DNA from: an uncultured Acidaminococcus sp.
Lineage (GTDB): Bacteria; Bacillota; Negativicutes; Acidaminococcales; Acidaminococcaceae
Direction of reading: 5' to 3'
Length of the DNA: 27,661 nt
NCBI GenBank assembly: GCA_900538365.1
Contig: UPXT01000024.1
Location: forward strand, 1 to 27,661
Made by a program: the position numbers and the translations under genes. This document shows, piece by piece, positions 8,255 to 15,021 of this stretch (position 1 is its first letter; each line of letters starts with the position of its first letter). The notes beneath the pieces are model-generated. The model was given only the letters and a program-made list of their open reading frames with translations, was not told where the DNA came from and made no database searches.

Positions 8255-9500
8255 CAACACTCACCTCCAAGGACGCTTTTCCAACAATCTGGTTACTCTT
8301 GATGGGCAGTTCAATCATATTTGCCGGCAGGGCATTTTTTACAAGCTTTTGAGCAACGATATGATTCCCTTGCCGAACTGTGATTTTGGCATTTTTCTGG
8401 GGCGCTCGGACACGGAGGGAAAGGGTCACATCTTCTTTTCCCGTGAGCTTTTGGGGAACCGTGTGGCCCACATTGCGGCCCGTTTTGACGTCAATGACAG
8501 CCTCATAGCGGCTTCCTTCCAGATAGCGCTTGATTCCTCGTGCCATAGTTTCTGCTTCCAGGGAAACAAAATCAACCAGGTCATGAACATGCAGGACGTT
8601 GCCTGCGGCAAAGATTCCCGGTACGGTCGTTTCAAAGTATTCATCGACAATGGCCCCACTTGTAGCTGGGGTAAGAACAGCGCCTGCACCAAGGGTCAGT
8701 TCATTTTCCGGAATCAATCCAACGGAAAGGACAAGGGTGTCACAAGGGATTTCCTCTTCTGTTCCTTCAATCACTTGAAGCTTTTTATCCACTTTGGATA
8801 CGACAACGCTCGTCACACGGTCCGTACCCTTAATATCGGATACGGTGTATCCCAAATGCAGGGGAATGTCATAATCGTGGAGACACTGCTCAATATTACG
8901 GGGAAGGCCGCTCGGGATCGGGTTGATCTCGTAGACGCCGATGACATGCGCGCCTTCAAGGGTAAGACGGCGAGCCATGATAAGGCCAATATCCCCGGAC
9001 CCTAGGATCACCACTTCTTTGCCAGGCATCCGGTTTTGAAGATTGATATAGGCCTGGGCCACACCTGCCGTAATGACACCAGCCGGGCGGGTTCCCGGAA
9101 TGGCAAGGGCCCCTCTTGTCCTTTCCCGGCACCCCATAGTGAGGACAACCGCTTTGGCTTTGGCAATGATCATGCCCGATTCATGGGCCGCCTGCACCTC
9201 GTGATCAGGTGTCACATTAATGACCGTCGTATCCGTCACATAAGGAATCTTTCGTTTTTCCACTTCCTTGATAAAACGGGCTGCATATTCGGGACCGCTT
9301 AACGATTCTCCAAACCTTGTGAGGCCAAATCCATCATGGATACACTGTTTGAGTATGCCGCCCAAGGCATGTTCCCGTTCAAGGATCAAAAGATCCGTGA
9401 TTCCTTCATCATACAGCTGGACCGCCGCTGCAAGACCAGCTGGGCCGCCGCCGACAATGACGACATCCGTATGCAGCACCTTAGCTTTTTCCGCTTTCAT
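8247..9500 (-). CDS. NAD(P)/FAD-dependent oxidoreductase of the GlpA-DUF1667 module
   Basis: This 417-residue cytoplasmic flavoprotein has an N-terminal FAD fold (VVIVGGGPAGLAAA, GGGPAG at 17-22), the GGILKQCIHDGFGL segment typical of this subgroup, a second Rossmann motif (VVILGSGDIGL) for NAD(P), and the FAD-closing PGIFAAGNVLHVHDLVDFV. A beta-rich C-terminal extension follows. It is expected to move electrons between NAD(H) and its flavoprotein partner encoded upstream. The frame is open further upstream to 9569, but ATG 9500 is preferred: GGGAG at 9510-9514 lies 9 nt before it, the upstream gene stops at 9517, and the glycine motif then falls at the usual distance from the start. Confidence 0.88.
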   Translation of the reverse strand: MKAEKAKVLHTDVVIVGGGPAGLAAAVQLYDEGITDLLILEREHALGGILKQCIHDGFGLTRFGESLSGPEYAARFIKEVEKRKIPYVTDTTVINVTPDHEVQAAHESGMIIAKAKAVVLTMGCRERTRGALAIPGTRPAGVITAGVAQAYINLQNRMPGKEVVILGSGDIGLIMARRLTLEGAHVIGVYEINPIPSGLPRNIEQCLHDYDIPLHLGYTVSDIKGTDRVTSVVVSKVDKKLQVIEGTEEEIPCDTLVLSVGLIPENELTLGAGAVLTPATSGAIVDEYFETTVPGIFAAGNVLHVHDLVDFVSLEAETMARGIKRYLEGSRYEAVIDVKTGRNVGHTVPQKLTGKEDVTLSLRVRAPQKNAKITVRQGNHIVAQKLVKNALPANMIELPIKSNQIVGKASLEVSVDE

Positions 9501-9516
9501 TTCCATCTGCTCCCTC

Positions 9517-11055
9517 TCATTTCCCGGCTTCATTCCGAACGGTTCCTGTAAAGATCCAGCCGCCTTCACGTTGGTAACGAAGATCTTCCGGAGAAAGCCC
9601 CAGTTCCTTTTCGATGAGTTCCGTAATCCGCGTCTGGCAATAACCGCCCTGGCATCTTCCCATCATGGAACGGGTCCGGTTCTTGATTCCTGTCACGGTG
9701 TGAACGCCCAAAGGATTGTGAAGAGCGGCCAAGATTTCGGCCTTCGTCACGTTTTCACAGCGACAAAAGATCTGTCCATAGTTTGGATCTTCTTTGATGG
9801 CCTCCATCCGCTCTTCCAAAGTCATTTCAGCAAAACGCGGAATCGGTTTGCGGATTGGATCGAAGGCTTCTTTCTTCTTGATGAGATTTCCTTCATTTTC
9901 TTCCGTACCAAGAAAAATGGCTGCCACGCGGCGAGCCAGCGGCGTTGCCGCTGTGACGCCAGGAGACTCGATTCCCACAAGGCTGATGGTATGGGGAATC
10001 TCCTCATTCGTATCAATCCGGAAATCCAGAGCTTCCTTTGTTATCGGATTATAGTTGCGCCACCGGATTCCCACAAAATTACGGATGAAATAAGGGCGCG
10101 CCATCTTGGGGAACATCTTTTTTCCATCAGTAAAAAGTTTATCCAAACTCTGCTTCTGGTTTGCATAATCCTCGGGGCCTTCCGTATCATACCAATCAGG
10201 TCCCACAAGAATATTGCCATCTACCGTAGGCGTCGCGTGCGTCACAAATCCCCCTTGATCATTTGGAGCCGGATAAACAGGAGTCTTGAGGAACTGGCCC
10301 GCCTTTTTATCAAGGACGTAATACTCTCCTTTGCATCCATACTGAGGAACATGCGGATAGCCCATCATTTCGCCAATCTTGTTGGCATAGGCACCGGCAC
10401 TGTTAATGACCCATCTTGCAAGGAAAATGGCCCGTTCTGTCGTTACTTCATACAGGTCTTCTTTCCCTGATACGGAAGGATTTCGCTTGATAAGGCGGGC
10501 CATATCTGTGGTATCCTTGGGAATTCGTTTAATGCCCGTAACGCGGGATCCAAAGTAGAAATGAACGCCATTATGGCAGGCATTTTCAGCAAGTCCAATG
10601 GTGTACTGGAAGGGATCCAAGATTCCGGAACTAGGAACATACATAGCAAAATTGCCGCCTGCGTTAGGTTCAATGCGTTGCATTTCGTCAGCATCGACCA
10701 TACGCATGCCTTTGACTCCGTTTGCTTCCCCGTTGGCCTTAAAGCGCAGGATATTTTGGCGGTCATGTTCGGTAAATCCAACAACCAATTTTCCCGTTCT
10801 CTTAAAAGGCACTCCCAGTTCGGAAGCCACTTTATCGAATTCCTGATTGCCTTCTACGGAACACTGGGCCCGCAGCGTTCCCAGTTTATACGTAAACCCA
10901 CCGTGAAGCATGCCCGTATTGCGGCTGGAGTTTCCTGTTGCCACATCCAGTTCCTTTTCAAGAACGGCTGTTTTTAGTTCATATCGGGATAGCTCCCTTG
11001 CAATGGCGCTTCCCACGACACCAGCACCAATGACAATGACATCGTATTGTTCCAT
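9517..11055 (-). CDS. FAD-dependent 2-hydroxyacid/glycerol-3-phosphate dehydrogenase-like protein with a BFD [2Fe-2S] domain
   Basis: This 512-residue protein starts with a DAO-type FAD domain (VIVIGAGVVGSAIARELS; GAGVVG at 10-15). SSRNTGMLHGGF (43-54) resembles the NSG-x-HAG segment of GlpO and L-2-hydroxyglutarate oxidase (LhgO). The domain closes with GIESPGVTAA (361-370). A C-terminal BFD-like [2Fe-2S] domain has Cys431, Cys433, Cys468 and Cys473. Such proteins oxidise glycerol 3-phosphate or a 2-hydroxy acid and pass electrons to an NAD/FAD partner. The neighbouring organic-acid permease and LarA-like genes argue for a 2-hydroxy acid rather than glycerol phosphate, since no glycerol genes are present. 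An AAGGAGG site precedes the start, 32 bases after the permease gene. Confidence 0.87.
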   Translation of the reverse strand: MEQYDVIVIGAGVVGSAIARELSRYELKTAVLEKELDVATGNSSRNTGMLHGGFTYKLGTLRAQCSVEGNQEFDKVASELGVPFKRTGKLVVGFTEHDRQNILRFKANGEANGVKGMRMVDADEMQRIEPNAGGNFAMYVPSSGILDPFQYTIGLAENACHNGVHFYFGSRVTGIKRIPKDTTDMARLIKRNPSVSGKEDLYEVTTERAIFLARWVINSAGAYANKIGEMMGYPHVPQYGCKGEYYVLDKKAGQFLKTPVYPAPNDQGGFVTHATPTVDGNILVGPDWYDTEGPEDYANQKQSLDKLFTDGKKMFPKMARPYFIRNFVGIRWRNYNPITKEALDFRIDTNEEIPHTISLVGIESPGVTAATPLARRVAAIFLGTEENEGNLIKKKEAFDPIRKPIPRFAEMTLEERMEAIKEDPNYGQIFCRCENVTKAEILAALHNPLGVHTVTGIKNRTRSMMGRCQGGYCQTRITELIEKELGLSPEDLRYQREGGWIFTGTVRNEAGK

Positions 11056-11087
11056 TCTTCTTTTTCCTCCTTATTCAAGGGTCCTTT

Positions 11088-12419
11088 CTAAAATAGCAGG
11101 GAAGGCGCTGTTAGGCAAACCACAATCATGAATAACAGCCATAAGGGCCCCCCAATTTTAACGTAATCACTAAATTTATATCCGGCAGGGAGAATCTGCA
11201 TATTTACAGGCGTCCCAATCGGCGTTGCAATGGCCATATTAGATGCCACAGCAATGAGGATGATAAAAGGAACAGGGCTGAGTCCCATCTTCAGTGCCAA
11301 AGGGATATAAATAGGTGCAAGCATCGCTGAAACCGAGACATTCTGCATAAACAGGGTCAAGAAACTTCCTAAGACAAACATCACGCAAAGGATGACCGTC
11401 AAGGAAGCATGTTCGCCTCCGAAAAAATCAAGGATGCTGCTGGCAATCAGCTCTCCTGCTCCGGTCTTTTCCAATCCCGTTCCCAAAGTGGTAATGGCGC
11501 CGACGGTCAGAAGGACACCCCAATTGAGTTCATGCAAGGTTTTCTCAAAAGAAATCGTTTTGGTCATAAAAAGGATCGTCGCACCGATCAGCGCAACATT
11601 TGCAATATTCAAATAGGCACTGAAGGGCCTGAAACCACAAAGGATAAATCCCACAATGCAAATTCCCAACGTAAAGACCGAGATAACTTGCTTTTTCTTA
11701 GGAACCTGAGGAATCCCTACCCCATCGAGTTCATCACAGGGTGCCGCTGCATATTGGTTTCCATCATCAAAATGAGGGGACCCTGGCTTTAGGGTCTTTT
11801 TAGTGATGGTATACCCAATCGTTGCAAAGTAAAGGACCATGACAATATCAACGATCCACATGATGCGTGTAACATCAAAAACCCCCATTCCCATCTCATA
11901 CCCTGCTGTCTGCATCAGGAAACTGTTGGCTGTATTCTGTGAAGTTGACCCAACAAGGGTCGTTGCTCCACCAACAATGCAGGCAATTCCGGCGGGCATA
12001 ATGACCATCTTGGAACGGATTTTTCCTCTCGAACCAGCCGCAACCGCTGCTATGATGGGCATCCACATGGCAATGCATCCAGAATCACTCATGAAAGCAG
12101 ACATGAAGGTACAGATGGTCACCACAACAACAGTAAAAATCCTTTCATTCTGCACAATCCTTAGTTTTCCAATGGCAACCCCCATCTTTTGAGCCACGCC
12201 AGTTTGAAAAATAGCGTCTCCAACAATCATCATCCCGGCAATCATACAGACAGGAGCACTGCCAAATCCCGAATAGATGGCAGATAACTTGACACTGGGG
12301 AGCATGATTCCCATTGCCAGTGAGCAAAGGACGGCCGTGACCGCCATAGGGAACGCCCTCGTGATGAATAAGACCATCGTAACTGCGACAATTACAATGC
12401 ATAGTGTAGTCTCGGACAT
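11088..12419 (-). CDS. SLC13/DASS-type (ArsB/NhaD clan) organic-anion permease
   Basis: This 443-residue integral membrane protein has about eleven hydrophobic segments in two repeats. Each repeat contains a hairpin with an SNT-like sodium/substrate motif: GSTSQNTANS in the first and IATPIGTPVN near residue 400 in the second. This places it among dicarboxylate/anion permeases of the ion-transporter superfamily. AAGGAGG lies about 8 nt before the ATG. It is the first gene of the minus-strand operon feeding the two flavoproteins and the DUF1667 protein, so it probably imports their substrate, most likely a di- or hydroxycarboxylate. An antiporter role cannot be excluded. Confidence 0.88.
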   Translation of the reverse strand: MSETTLCIVIVAVTMVLFITRAFPMAVTAVLCSLAMGIMLPSVKLSAIYSGFGSAPVCMIAGMMIVGDAIFQTGVAQKMGVAIGKLRIVQNERIFTVVVVTICTFMSAFMSDSGCIAMWMPIIAAVAAGSRGKIRSKMVIMPAGIACIVGGATTLVGSTSQNTANSFLMQTAGYEMGMGVFDVTRIMWIVDIVMVLYFATIGYTITKKTLKPGSPHFDDGNQYAAAPCDELDGVGIPQVPKKKQVISVFTLGICIVGFILCGFRPFSAYLNIANVALIGATILFMTKTISFEKTLHELNWGVLLTVGAITTLGTGLEKTGAGELIASSILDFFGGEHASLTVILCVMFVLGSFLTLFMQNVSVSAMLAPIYIPLALKMGLSPVPFIILIAVASNMAIATPIGTPVNMQILPAGYKFSDYVKIGGPLWLLFMIVVCLTAPSLLF

Positions 12420-12485
12420 ATTTGCGCCTCCTTCAATATGTCTCTGTAAAAATTCAAAGGACTCGTAATATTCAGTTTTCTGCAG

Positions 12486-12497
12486 TTGTGATCACAA
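12486..12497. promoter_or_regulatory. Palindromic operator candidate TTGTGATCACAA
   Basis: A perfect 12-bp palindrome lies just downstream of the predicted transcription start of the permease operon. That is the usual position for a repressor that blocks promoter clearance. It matches a GntR-like TNGT-ACNA pattern only loosely, and no GntR gene lies nearby. Confidence 0.45.
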
Positions 12498-12508
12498 TCT
12501 CCTCTTTC

Positions 12509-12537
12509 ATCCTAGGGAATATTTAAGTTCTAGTCAA
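12509..12537 (-). promoter_or_regulatory. Promoter of the permease-flavoprotein operon
   Basis: On the minus strand, TTGACT (12537-12532) and TAGGAT (12514-12509) are separated by exactly 17 nt. The start site would fall near 12502, leaving a leader of about 80 nt before the permease ATG. Confidence 0.6.
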
Positions 12538-12540
12538 TTT

Positions 12541-12572
12541 ATATTGATTATATTGATTTAATTTGTTAATAT
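12541..12572 (+). promoter_or_regulatory. AraC-gene promoter with tandem ATATTGATT repeats
   Basis: ATATTGATT occurs twice in direct tandem (12541-12549 and 12550-12558). TTGATT at 12544-12549 and TAATAT at 12567-12572 are 17 nt apart and form a plausible promoter for the AraC gene. The direct repeats have the head-to-tail form expected of AraC-family binding sites and lie next to the divergent permease promoter. Confidence 0.45.
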
Positions 12573-12618
12573 TCATCTTAAAGGCAAGAATAAATGCAAA
12601 TTAAAGAAGGCGATTTTC

Positions 12619-13428
12619 TTGGGTAAGCTTCCTTATTATGCCTATTTTGGATCCTCTATCGTTTATTCCGTTCCACAGCTCCATGATGAAATGGAAATTT
12701 ATCTCAGTCTGAATCATAATGGCAGCTTTCTGGTCCAAGATACCCGTTATCCCCTCGAAACGGGCAGTCTGATCATCATCCGGCCCTTTGAGATCCATTA
12801 TTTATTCAGTTCAGTCAAGGATCATACAGATCGTTATGCTTTACGCTTTCCTGTTAGTTTCCTTGAAAAAATGTCAACATCGGAAACCAATCTAAAAAAG
12901 CTATTTGAAAATGTTCCCCACCATATCATGCTTTCTCAACATGACCTCATTAAATTTTCGAGTCTTATGGAGGACTTAATTGCTCCTGTACAACCCCAAT
13001 TTGGGGAAGATATCTATCGCACCCTTTTGCTAGAAAAATTCCTGCTTGCTGTGGCAAGGAAACTGCACGATTGCAAGACAGACGAAACAACCGAAATCGA
13101 AACGCGCGACCGCACCATTATGGATACCATCACCTATATTTCGGCCCATTACCTGGAGTCCATCCATCTTGACGATATCGCCGCCCACCTTTATGTCAGC
13201 AAATCCCGTCTCTGCAAGATTTTCAAGGACCATACGGGAATTTCCATTGGCGACTATATGACTATGCTCCGTCTGCAAAAAGCTTGTGTTCTCTTGAAAG
13301 AAAATACCATGATGGTACGGGATGTAGCAGCCGCGGTAGGATTTAGGAGCTATCCGCATTTCATTCGAACCTTTACCAATAAAATTGGAATGTCACCGAA
13401 AAAATTTGTACGCGAATCAAAAAAGTAA
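12619..13428 (+). CDS. AraC-family transcriptional regulator
   Basis: This 269-residue protein has an N-terminal cupin-like sensing domain (about 1-110; TGSLIIIRPFEIHYLF is the sugar-cupin-type segment) and a C-terminal AraC DNA-binding domain (about 164-266). The latter has two helix-turn-helix motifs, LDDIAAHLYVSKSRLCKIF and VRDVAAAVGFRSYPHFIRTF. Translation appears to begin at TTG 12619: AAAGAAGG at 12603-12610 is 8 nt away, and no in-frame ATG gives the cupin domain. The gene is divergent from the permease-flavoprotein operon and most likely activates it when its ligand is bound. Confidence 0.9.
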   Translation: MGKLPYYAYFGSSIVYSVPQLHDEMEIYLSLNHNGSFLVQDTRYPLETGSLIIIRPFEIHYLFSSVKDHTDRYALRFPVSFLEKMSTSETNLKKLFENVPHHIMLSQHDLIKFSSLMEDLIAPVQPQFGEDIYRTLLLEKFLLAVARKLHDCKTDETTEIETRDRTIMDTITYISAHYLESIHLDDIAAHLYVSKSRLCKIFKDHTGISIGDYMTMLRLQKACVLLKENTMMVRDVAAAVGFRSYPHFIRTFTNKIGMSPKKFVRESKK

Positions 13429-13429
13429 C

Positions 13430-13485
13430 AACAAAAAAGATGGAAGCAACAGCATTTCACATACTATTGTTTCCATCTTTTTGTT
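13430..13485. terminator. Bidirectional terminator between AraC and second LarA-like gene
   Basis: AACAAAAAAGATGGAA at about 13430-13445 pairs with TTCCATCTTTTTGTT at 13471-13485 (one A bulges), with a partly paired inner loop. The A-run and T-run allow termination on both strands between these convergent genes. Confidence 0.8.
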
Positions 13486-13513
13486 ATCCAATACTTTCAT
13501 GTAAAGTAATCTC

Positions 13514-14788
13514 TTAGTTTTTCCAAAAGTGTTTGAGAGCACCATTATCTTCAAAAGGAACAGGAAAATAATTCCCTACCAAGGACCCTCGCTCTGGGTC
13601 AAGTTCTTTTGCAAGGGCTTTTGATACCCAGATTCGTTCGAGGTTCCCTGTATTGCGGATAATCGCCATTCGAAGATCTTCCAGGGCAATTCTTCCTGCG
13701 GCCTTGATACAGGCTTTAAAAACAAGTTCGTCCGTTTCCATCGTCGGCGGGATCATGGCCGTAAAGGGCTTCATTCCCGTCAGGGCATTAATGACTGTCA
13801 TGGCTTCATCAAGTTCATCCCGAACGCGTCGGGAAATAAAGTTTCCCATACCGATTCCATTGCCATTGCCTTCGGATTGAGGCGTAATGGAGAGAATACC
13901 CAGCTCCGTCACATCAGGTCCAACATTGGGCCGATTATTGATGGGTCTTCCCACAATTGCAGGGTCCATCCCGGTCCCCGATATATTTTTCCCTAGCTCA
14001 CAGCAAATCAACACGTCCATCGCGTCAAAGGGAATGCGCGGGACCATTTTCTTGGCCCGTTCCAGGATTTTGGGTTCTTCTGTTGGGATTTCTTCTTTTC
14101 TGAGGGCATAGACATCGGCGAGTTCATCATAACCATTTTCTATGACTGCAATCCCGCCAACAACTTTAGCAGTTTTGAGGGCCAGAAGCCCAACCCTTGC
14201 CATGTTATCGTTCAGATAATCCGTGCCAAGGCTATGGGTCATCGCTGCTCCCTTATGTTTAGCCAGTCCTATGGCCATCATTTTGACAAGACCACTCTGA
14301 TAAGCACCATAAATGGAAGTATGAGTCTTTACCCGATTAAGCAGCAAGATGCCATCTGCCTCTGACGCAATCCGATCCAAATAAACAGGAAGTCCCAGCT
14401 CCGTTCGGGCGATTTCAACGACATCCATACTCGAATAAATTGGGGCACCCACGGTCTCTTCCGTAATGCCAAGATGCCTTAAGACCTCAACCTGTCCTTC
14501 CGCGGTCGCCCCGCCATGGCTCCCCATAGACGGAACAATAAAGGGAACAGCCCCACATGCCTTGATATAACGGACCGCAGCCCTCATCACGGCAGGATAA
14601 TCCGCAATGCCGCGACTTCCGCCTGTAATAGCGATTCGAGCGCCTGGACGTATGGGGAGTTTTTTCTCTTGAAGGCGCGCTAAAAGGACCTCTTCTGCCT
14701 TAGGCAGACGAGTCTCATCAAATTTTGTTTTGATCTCGATAACAGGAGGGATCCTGTATTCATCGAGCATTTTCTTTAGCGCATCCAT
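13514..14788 (-). CDS. Second LarA-superfamily (DUF2088) nickel-pincer racemase/epimerase-like protein
   Basis: This 424-residue paralogue of the protein at 6518-7825 keeps the presumed nickel-pincer residues at identical spacing: Arg59 (GSRG), His91 (MGSHGGATAEGQ), His156 (VKTH), Lys169 (VKMM) and His185 (AMTH), with a C-terminal GKNISGTGMDP. Outside these motifs the two differ widely, including PHNAFRG against THTSIYG around the first conserved His pair, so their substrates are likely to differ. ATG 14788 is chosen over 14791 because AGGAGG (14796-14801) is 7 nt away. The gene stands alone, divergent from dsdA, and shares its regulatory region. A role in inverting a 2-hydroxy acid is inferred from family only. 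Confidence 0.82.
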   Translation of the reverse strand: MDALKKMLDEYRIPPVIEIKTKFDETRLPKAEEVLLARLQEKKLPIRPGARIAITGGSRGIADYPAVMRAAVRYIKACGAVPFIVPSMGSHGGATAEGQVEVLRHLGITEETVGAPIYSSMDVVEIARTELGLPVYLDRIASEADGILLLNRVKTHTSIYGAYQSGLVKMMAIGLAKHKGAAMTHSLGTDYLNDNMARVGLLALKTAKVVGGIAVIENGYDELADVYALRKEEIPTEEPKILERAKKMVPRIPFDAMDVLICCELGKNISGTGMDPAIVGRPINNRPNVGPDVTELGILSITPQSEGNGNGIGMGNFISRRVRDELDEAMTVINALTGMKPFTAMIPPTMETDELVFKACIKAAGRIALEDLRMAIIRNTGNLERIWVSKALAKELDPERGSLVGNYFPVPFEDNGALKHFWKN

Positions 14789-14820
14789 CATGGCACCTCC
14801 TAAGCATTCCTTTCCCTCAA

Positions 14821-14829
14821 AGTATAACA
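14821..14829 (-). promoter_or_regulatory. Extended -10 promoter of the second LarA-like gene
   Basis: The minus-strand sequence TGTTATACT (14829-14821) is a full extended -10 element. No good -35 is seen at the expected distance, as is common for extended -10 promoters. Transcription would start near 14814. Confidence 0.5.
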
Positions 14830-14928
14830 TAAAGAGATGACAGAATATTCTTGTATGATTTAGATTTTCTGATGAATCTTCCCAGAAAAATGGGTTCTTT
14901 AAGGATAATAAAATGGGTATTTTTTATT

Positions 14929-14942
14929 TTTAACATGTTAAA
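14929..14942. promoter_or_regulatory. 14-bp palindrome TTTAACATGTTAAA upstream of dsdA
   Basis: This perfect palindrome ends 6 bases before the -35 box of the dsdA promoter and lies between the divergent LarA-like and dsdA genes. Position and symmetry suit a dimeric helix-turn-helix regulator. The XRE-cupin protein encoded at the end of this gene group is the nearest candidate. Confidence 0.5.
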
Positions 14943-14948
14943 TTTTGC

Positions 14949-14977
14949 TTGACAAATATTCTGAACAGTGTTAAATA
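14949..14977 (+). promoter_or_regulatory. Promoter of dsdA-permease operon
   Basis: A consensus TTGACA (14949-14954) and TAAATA (14972-14977) are 17 nt apart. The leader to the dsdA ATG is about 38 nt and includes the AAGGAGG ribosome site. Confidence 0.75.
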
Positions 14978-15021
14978 TTAGTTATCTGATTTTTCTTGCT
15001 GTATAAATTAAGGAGGTTATT

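Noticed and set aside
8199..9005. 268-codon plus-strand open frame opposite DUF1667 and the NAD/FAD oxidoreductase
   Set aside because: It is antisense to the GGGPAG flavoprotein and the cysteine-cluster protein and shows no motif, so it is an antisense by-product of codon bias.
9268..10470. 400-codon plus-strand open frame opposite the two flavoprotein genes
   Set aside because: It has no ribosome site, its peptide is Arg/Ser/Pro/His rich without any domain, and the minus strand encodes well-supported FAD proteins with clear motifs across the same bases.
12486..12497. TTGTGATCACAA as a CRP site
   Set aside because: CRP sites need a 6-bp spacer between TGTGA and TCACA; here the halves overlap, so only a generic palindrome is claimed.
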